Below, one piece after another: positions 5,821 through 8,606 of a DNA stretch of 8,606 nt (the stretch's first letter is position 1; each line of letters starts with the position of its first letter). This DNA comes from Chloroflexota bacterium (GTDB lineage: Bacteria > Chloroflexota > Limnocylindria > Limnocylindrales > CSP1-4), in the NCBI GenBank assembly GCA_021812735.1, contig JAKAMV010000383.1, forward strand, positions 1-8,606. Reading direction: 5' to 3'. The notes under the pieces are model-generated. The model had not been told where the DNA came from. It saw only the letters and a program-made list of their open reading frames with translations, and ran no database searches. The position numbers and the translations under genes are program-made.

Positions 5821-5871
5821 CGCGGCAGGGCGATGGCGCACGCCGGACTGGGAGCGTCTCGCCCTGCCGCG
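5821..5871. repeat. 13-bp perfect inverted repeat downstream of rho
   Basis: CGCGGCAGGGCGA (5821-5833) and TCGCCCTGCCGCG (5859-5871) are perfect inverted arms with a 25-base centre. After one mismatch, three more pairs extend the outside. The octamer GCAGGGCG also occurs as a direct copy at 5811-5818. In the rho transcript the hairpin would lie about 90 bases after the stop codon. No T-run follows, so intrinsic termination is doubtful; mRNA 3'-end protection, a pause site or a dispersed palindromic element are alternatives. Confidence 0.6.
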
Positions 5872-5959
5872 CGCGGTGCCGTCGCGGGCCTTCGCGGGCC
5901 CCGTCACACCGTCCTCGCCGTGGCGTGGCGCCTCGCTGGCACCCTCCCCGCGGTTCGCG

Positions 5960-7336
5960 TCAGTCCAGCGGCCTGTTGAGCGTGCCCAGGAACTGCGCGT
6001 TGGTCTCGGTCTTGGCGATCCGGTTGAGGAGCAGCTCGATCCCCTCGTTGGAGCCGACCGCGGACAGCATCCGGCGCATCGTCCACACCAGCTTGAGTGT
6101 CCCCTCCTCGAGGAGCAGCTCCTCGCGGCGGGTGCCGGAGCGCTGGACGTCGATGGCCGGGAAGATGCGCTTCTCGGCGAGCTTGCGGTCCAGGATGAGC
6201 TCCGAGTTGCCGGTGCCCTTGAACTCCTCGTAGATCACGTCGTCCATGCGCGACCCGGTGTCGACGAGACAGGTCGCGATGATCGTGAGCGAGCCGCCCT
6301 CCTCGATCTTCCGCGCGGCGCCGAAGAAGCGCTTGGGCGGGTACAGCGCGATCGGGTCGATGCCGCCCGACAGCGTGCGGCCGCTGGGCGGGAGCGCGAG
6401 GTTGTACGCGCGCGCGAGCCGGGTGATCGAGTCCAGCAGGATCACCACGTCCCGGCCGGTCTCCACCTGGCGCTTGGCGATCTCGAGCGCCATCTCCGCG
6501 ACGTGCGTGTGGTTTTCCGTCGGCTCGTCGAACGTGGAGCTGATGACCTCGCCGTGGACCGAGCGGCGCATGTCCGTGACCTCCTCGGGCCGCTCGCCGA
6601 TGAGCGCGACCATCAGGAGGATGTCCGGGTAGTTGGCCGTGATCCCGTTGGCGATGCTCTTGAGCAGCATCGTCTTGCCGGCCTTGGGCGGGGAGACGAT
6701 CAGCGCGCGCTGGCCCTTGCCCAGCGGGTTGACCAGATTGACGAGACGCTGGCTGAGGTTCTTGGGGTCCGACTCCAGATTGATCAGCTCGATCGGGTGG
6801 ATCGGCGTGAGGTCCTGGAAGACCGGACGGCGCCGGGCGGTGTCGGTGTCCACGCCGTTGACGGTGTCGACGCGGATCAGGCCCCAGTATTTCTCGCCCT
6901 CGCGAGGCGCCCGCACCGCGCCGATGACGCGGTCGCCGATCCGGAGGCCGAACCGGCGGACCTGGCTCGAGGAGACGTAGACGTCCTCGGGGCTCGGCAG
7001 CAGGCCGTGGCGGCGCATGAAGCCGTAGCCCTCGTCCACGATGTCGAGGATGCCGAAGGCGTAGTCCAGCCCGGCGCGCTCGGTCTGGGCCTGGAGGATG
7101 AGGTCAACCAGGTCCTCTGGGCGGTCCACCTTGGCGTCGATCTCGAGGCCCCGGCCGATCTCCCGGAGCTCCTTCACCGACATCTCGCGCAGGTCGCGGA
7201 AGTCCAGGTCGTTCCGTTCGCGGGCGGCCTCGATCTCGGCGACCTCGTCCTGCTCGGTCACCGGCAGGCGGCTCGTCTGGGGTCGGCGGCGAGAGCGGCG
7301 GTTGCGGCTCGGGCGCTGGTCGGGGCCGTTCGGCAT
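5960..7336 (-). CDS. rho: Transcription termination factor Rho
   Basis: Rho is the hexameric RNA-dependent ATPase that moves along untranslated RNA and releases RNA polymerase. The 458-residue product has a short basic N-terminus (RNRRSRRR, 11-18), the Rho N-helical domain (about 45-85), and an OB-fold RNA-binding domain with the RNP1-like GYGFMRR (103-109). The ATPase domain has Walker A PPKAGKT (216-222), the catalytic-loop region IGERPEEVTDM (246-256), Walker B VVILLDSITRLARAYN (297-312), the secondary RNA-binding region PSGRTLSGGID (317-327) and a C-terminal block ending EGIELLLNRI. It lacks the long charged insertion of many actinobacterial Rho proteins. The ATG at 7336 is supported by the promoter and leader upstream, although the only Shine-Dalgarno is a weak GAGGG 11 bases away. 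The gene follows pyrG, as in several Gram-positive lineages, but rpmE, its frequent downstream neighbour, is absent. Confidence 0.97.
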   Translation of the reverse strand: MPNGPDQRPSRNRRSRRRPQTSRLPVTEQDEVAEIEAARERNDLDFRDLREMSVKELREIGRGLEIDAKVDRPEDLVDLILQAQTERAGLDYAFGILDIVDEGYGFMRRHGLLPSPEDVYVSSSQVRRFGLRIGDRVIGAVRAPREGEKYWGLIRVDTVNGVDTDTARRRPVFQDLTPIHPIELINLESDPKNLSQRLVNLVNPLGKGQRALIVSPPKAGKTMLLKSIANGITANYPDILLMVALIGERPEEVTDMRRSVHGEVISSTFDEPTENHTHVAEMALEIAKRQVETGRDVVILLDSITRLARAYNLALPPSGRTLSGGIDPIALYPPKRFFGAARKIEEGGSLTIIATCLVDTGSRMDDVIYEEFKGTGNSELILDRKLAEKRIFPAIDVQRSGTRREELLLEEGTLKLVWTMRRMLSAVGSNEGIELLLNRIAKTETNAQFLGTLNRPLD

Positions 7337-7452
7337 GGAAGGAGGTTCCCTCGGGGGTGCGTGCGACGCGGGTGAGGACCGGTCGGGATGGGCGCGCCAC
7401 GGGCCGTGCTTCGCGCGGAATCGCGGGAACGTCGCGCGCGACCGGTGGGGGT
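7337..7452 (-). promoter_or_regulatory. Leader of rho with anti-Shine-Dalgarno-like end
   Basis: About 115 untranslated bases are expected between the promoter and the rho ATG. The leader contains long-range inverted arms (CGACCGGT, 7439-7446, with ACCGGTCG, 7378-7385). Right before the ATG the minus strand reads ACCTCCTT (7346-7339), identical to the 3'-end anti-Shine-Dalgarno of 16S rRNA. The weak site GAGG (7352-7349) can pair with the neighbouring CCTC (7345-7342). Rho is autoregulated through its leader in E. coli; similar control here is only inferred. Confidence 0.45.
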
Positions 7453-7458
7453 AGCTGA

Positions 7459-7487
7459 ATCATATGGACGCCGCGCCACGGCGTCAA
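7459..7487 (-). promoter_or_regulatory. Sigma-70-type promoter of rho
   Basis: On the minus strand TTGACG (7487-7482) and TATGAT (7464-7459) are separated by exactly 17 bases, each matching consensus at five of six positions. It lies in the 225-base gap between pyrG and rho, with a predicted transcription start near 7452. In DNA this GC-rich, such a match is very unlikely by chance. Confidence 0.85.
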
Positions 7488-7524
7488 CGTCATCCTTCGC
7501 CGCGAGGTTGCGGGGTGGCCGAGC

Positions 7525-7556
7525 CGGGCGAGCTACCGCGCGGGGCCAGCCGCCCG
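7525..7556 (-). terminator. Weak hairpin after pyrG
   Basis: CGGGCG (7525-7530) and CGCCCG (7551-7556) can form a 6-bp stem with a 20-base loop, starting five bases after the pyrG stop codon on the minus strand. There is no T-run. It may contribute to ending pyrG transcription, but the evidence is thin. Confidence 0.25.
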
Positions 7557-7561
7557 TCGCG

Positions 7562-8606
7562 CTACGAGGCGGAGGCCGACTCCGTCGCGCGGTCGTCATC
7601 GCCAAGGCCGTGGCCCGCGGGCGTCAGCACCGGATCGGCGCCGTTGCGCAGCGCGAGCGCCGTCGCCACGAAGCCGTGGAACAGCGGGTGCGGGCGCTCC
7701 GGCCGGGACTTGAACTCGGGGTGGAACTGACTGGCCACGAACCACGGGTGGTCGCGCAGCTCGACAACCTCCACCAGGCGCCCGTCCGGCGACGTGCCGG
7801 ACAGGACCATCCCGGCCCCCTCCAGGGTCGCGCGATACCGGTTGTTGACCTCGAACCGGTGCCGGTGCCGCTCGTAGATGACCTCGGTCCCGTACACGGC
7901 CCGGGCCTTGGAGCCCGGAGCCAGCTTCGCCGGGTAGAGGCCCAGGCGCATCGTGCCGCCCTTGTCCTCCACCTCCCGCTGGTCGGGCATGAAGTCGATC
8001 ACGGGGTTCGCGGTGAACATGTCGAACTCGGTGGAGTTGACGTCCTGGCTGCCGAGGGCGTCGCGGGCGAAATCGATGACCGCACACTGCAGGCCGAGGC
8101 ACAGGCCCAGGTACGGCTTGCCGTGGGTGCGCGCCCAGTGGGCGGCGAGCACCTTGCCCTCGATGCCGCGGTGGCCGAACCCGCCCGGGACCAGCACGCC
8201 CGCCGCGCCGGCGAGGATCTCCTCGACGCTGTCGGCGTCCAGCTTCTCGCTGTCCACCCAGCGGACCTTGGCGTCCACGCCGTTCGCCCAGGCAGCGTGA
8301 CGGAGGGCCTCGGTGACCGACAGGTACGCGTCCGGCAACTCGATGTACTTGCCCACCAGCGCCACCTCGAGCGCGGGCTTGGGCGCCTTGATCCGCTCGA
8401 CGAGCGCGCGCCAGGACGCGAGGTCCGGGATGGCGTCCGGGTCGCCCAGACCAAGCTCGCGCACGACGCGGCGGCCGAAGCCGAAGGCCTCGAACTGGAG
8501 GGGCACTTCGTAGATGGTGCTGGCGGTGGGCGCCGGGATGACCGCCTCCACGTCCACATCCGTGAACAGGGCGATCTTCTCGCGGATCTCGTCGGGCACG
8601 TCCGAG
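7562..8606 (-). CDS. pyrG: CTP synthase, C-terminal part (5' end beyond the window)
   Basis: PyrG converts UTP to CTP with ATP and glutamine, the last step of de novo pyrimidine nucleotide synthesis. Only the last 347 residues are visible; about 200 residues of the amidoligase domain lie beyond the right edge. The fragment opens with the end of the synthetase domain (REKIALFTDVDVEAVI and IYEVPLQFE). The class I glutamine amidotransferase domain follows from about residue 80: VGKYIELPDAYLSV, the oxyanion-hole motif PGGFG (140-144), the nucleophile C169 in GLCLGLQ, and the H295/E297 pair in FHPEF completing the triad. The motif RHRHRFEVNNRY is also typical of the family. All catalytic residues are intact. 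The in-frame GTG at 8599 is internal, not the start. The last 20 or so residues are a variable acidic, Ser/Ala-rich tail. Rho follows downstream after 225 bases with its own promoter, so the two are probably separate transcripts. Confidence 0.97.
   Translation of the reverse strand, partial: SDVPDEIREKIALFTDVDVEAVIPAPTASTIYEVPLQFEAFGFGRRVVRELGLGDPDAIPDLASWRALVERIKAPKPALEVALVGKYIELPDAYLSVTEALRHAAWANGVDAKVRWVDSEKLDADSVEEILAGAAGVLVPGGFGHRGIEGKVLAAHWARTHGKPYLGLCLGLQCAVIDFARDALGSQDVNSTEFDMFTANPVIDFMPDQREVEDKGGTMRLGLYPAKLAPGSKARAVYGTEVIYERHRHRFEVNNRYRATLEGAGMVLSGTSPDGRLVEVVELRDHPWFVASQFHPEFKSRPERPHPLFHGFVATALALRNGADPVLTPAGHGLGDDDRATESASAS

Larger units (their letters stand above)
5510..5959. other. 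450-base non-coding interval between rho and the M23 gene
   Basis: No convincing gene lies here on either strand. From the rho side it holds GC-rich DNA with a 13-bp inverted repeat (5821-5871) and a smaller 6-bp one (GCCCGC, 5777-5782, with GCGGGC, 5791-5796). Next comes an unusually AT-containing stretch (about 5700-5775) with the CTAGGT pair, then the M23 promoter and its structured leader. It is the longest intergenic region of the window. Confidence 0.7.

Noticed and set aside
7508..7560. tRNA-Leu/Ser-like 5' half (GCGGGGTGGCCGAGC)
   Set aside because: The D-arm-like start is suggestive, but no anticodon arm, T-arm (GGTTCGAATCC type) or matching acceptor strand follows within the expected length.
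1..8606. Mobile elements, CRISPR arrays, integrase sites, toxin-antitoxin pairs, secondary-metabolite genes
   Set aside because: No transposase or integrase motifs, no regularly spaced repeats, and no abrupt change of codon or base use that would signal transfer. The window is an ordinary core-genome region.

Overview
The window is a very GC-rich (roughly 70%) stretch of bacterial chromosome that carries housekeeping genes. I see no insertion sequence, phage gene, CRISPR array, rRNA or tRNA. The gene content and order (pyrG, rho, a LysM-M23 cell-wall hydrolase, obg-nadD-rsfS, convergent holA), the near-saturated G/C at third codon positions and the mixed ATG/GTG/TTG starts would suit a high-GC Chloroflexota lineage (Limnocylindria-like). 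Actinomycetota cannot be excluded by eye, so the taxonomy is an inference.

Layout. Positions 1-159 hold the 3' end of an unrecognised plus-strand gene. It overlaps holA (156-1256, DNA polymerase III delta subunit) by ATGA. Everything after that is on the minus strand, so reading order runs from high to low coordinates. The series is: the 3' two-thirds of pyrG (CTP synthase, running off the right edge); rho with its own near-consensus promoter; a secreted or membrane-anchored LysM-LysM-M23 peptidase with a long leader; a rho-independent terminator; then the tightly coupled cluster obg-nadD-rsfS (GTGA and ATGA overlaps); and, after a 143-base gap, a small four-cysteine zinc-ribbon protein that converges on holA.

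How the genes work together. Obg and RsfS act on the large ribosomal subunit, and NadD between them makes the NAD precursor NaAD; this cluster is conserved in many bacteria. HolA supports replisome clamp loading, PyrG makes CTP, Rho terminates transcription, and the M23 protein probably cleaves peptidoglycan. No dedicated new pathway is encoded here.

The parts not explained by known genes are non-coding. The main one is the roughly 120-base leader of the M23 gene. It can form a nested long-range helix, or a mutually exclusive local hairpin, and it has a short helix over the Shine-Dalgarno sequence. It looks like a candidate cis-regulatory RNA and does not match the riboswitch classes I can recall for such genes. 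Other points are a pair of 20-bp-spaced CTAGGT repeats upstream of that promoter, a 13-bp perfect inverted repeat behind rho, and a rho leader whose last bases copy the 16S anti-Shine-Dalgarno sequence. NadD also departs from its family at a usually conserved GxD motif.
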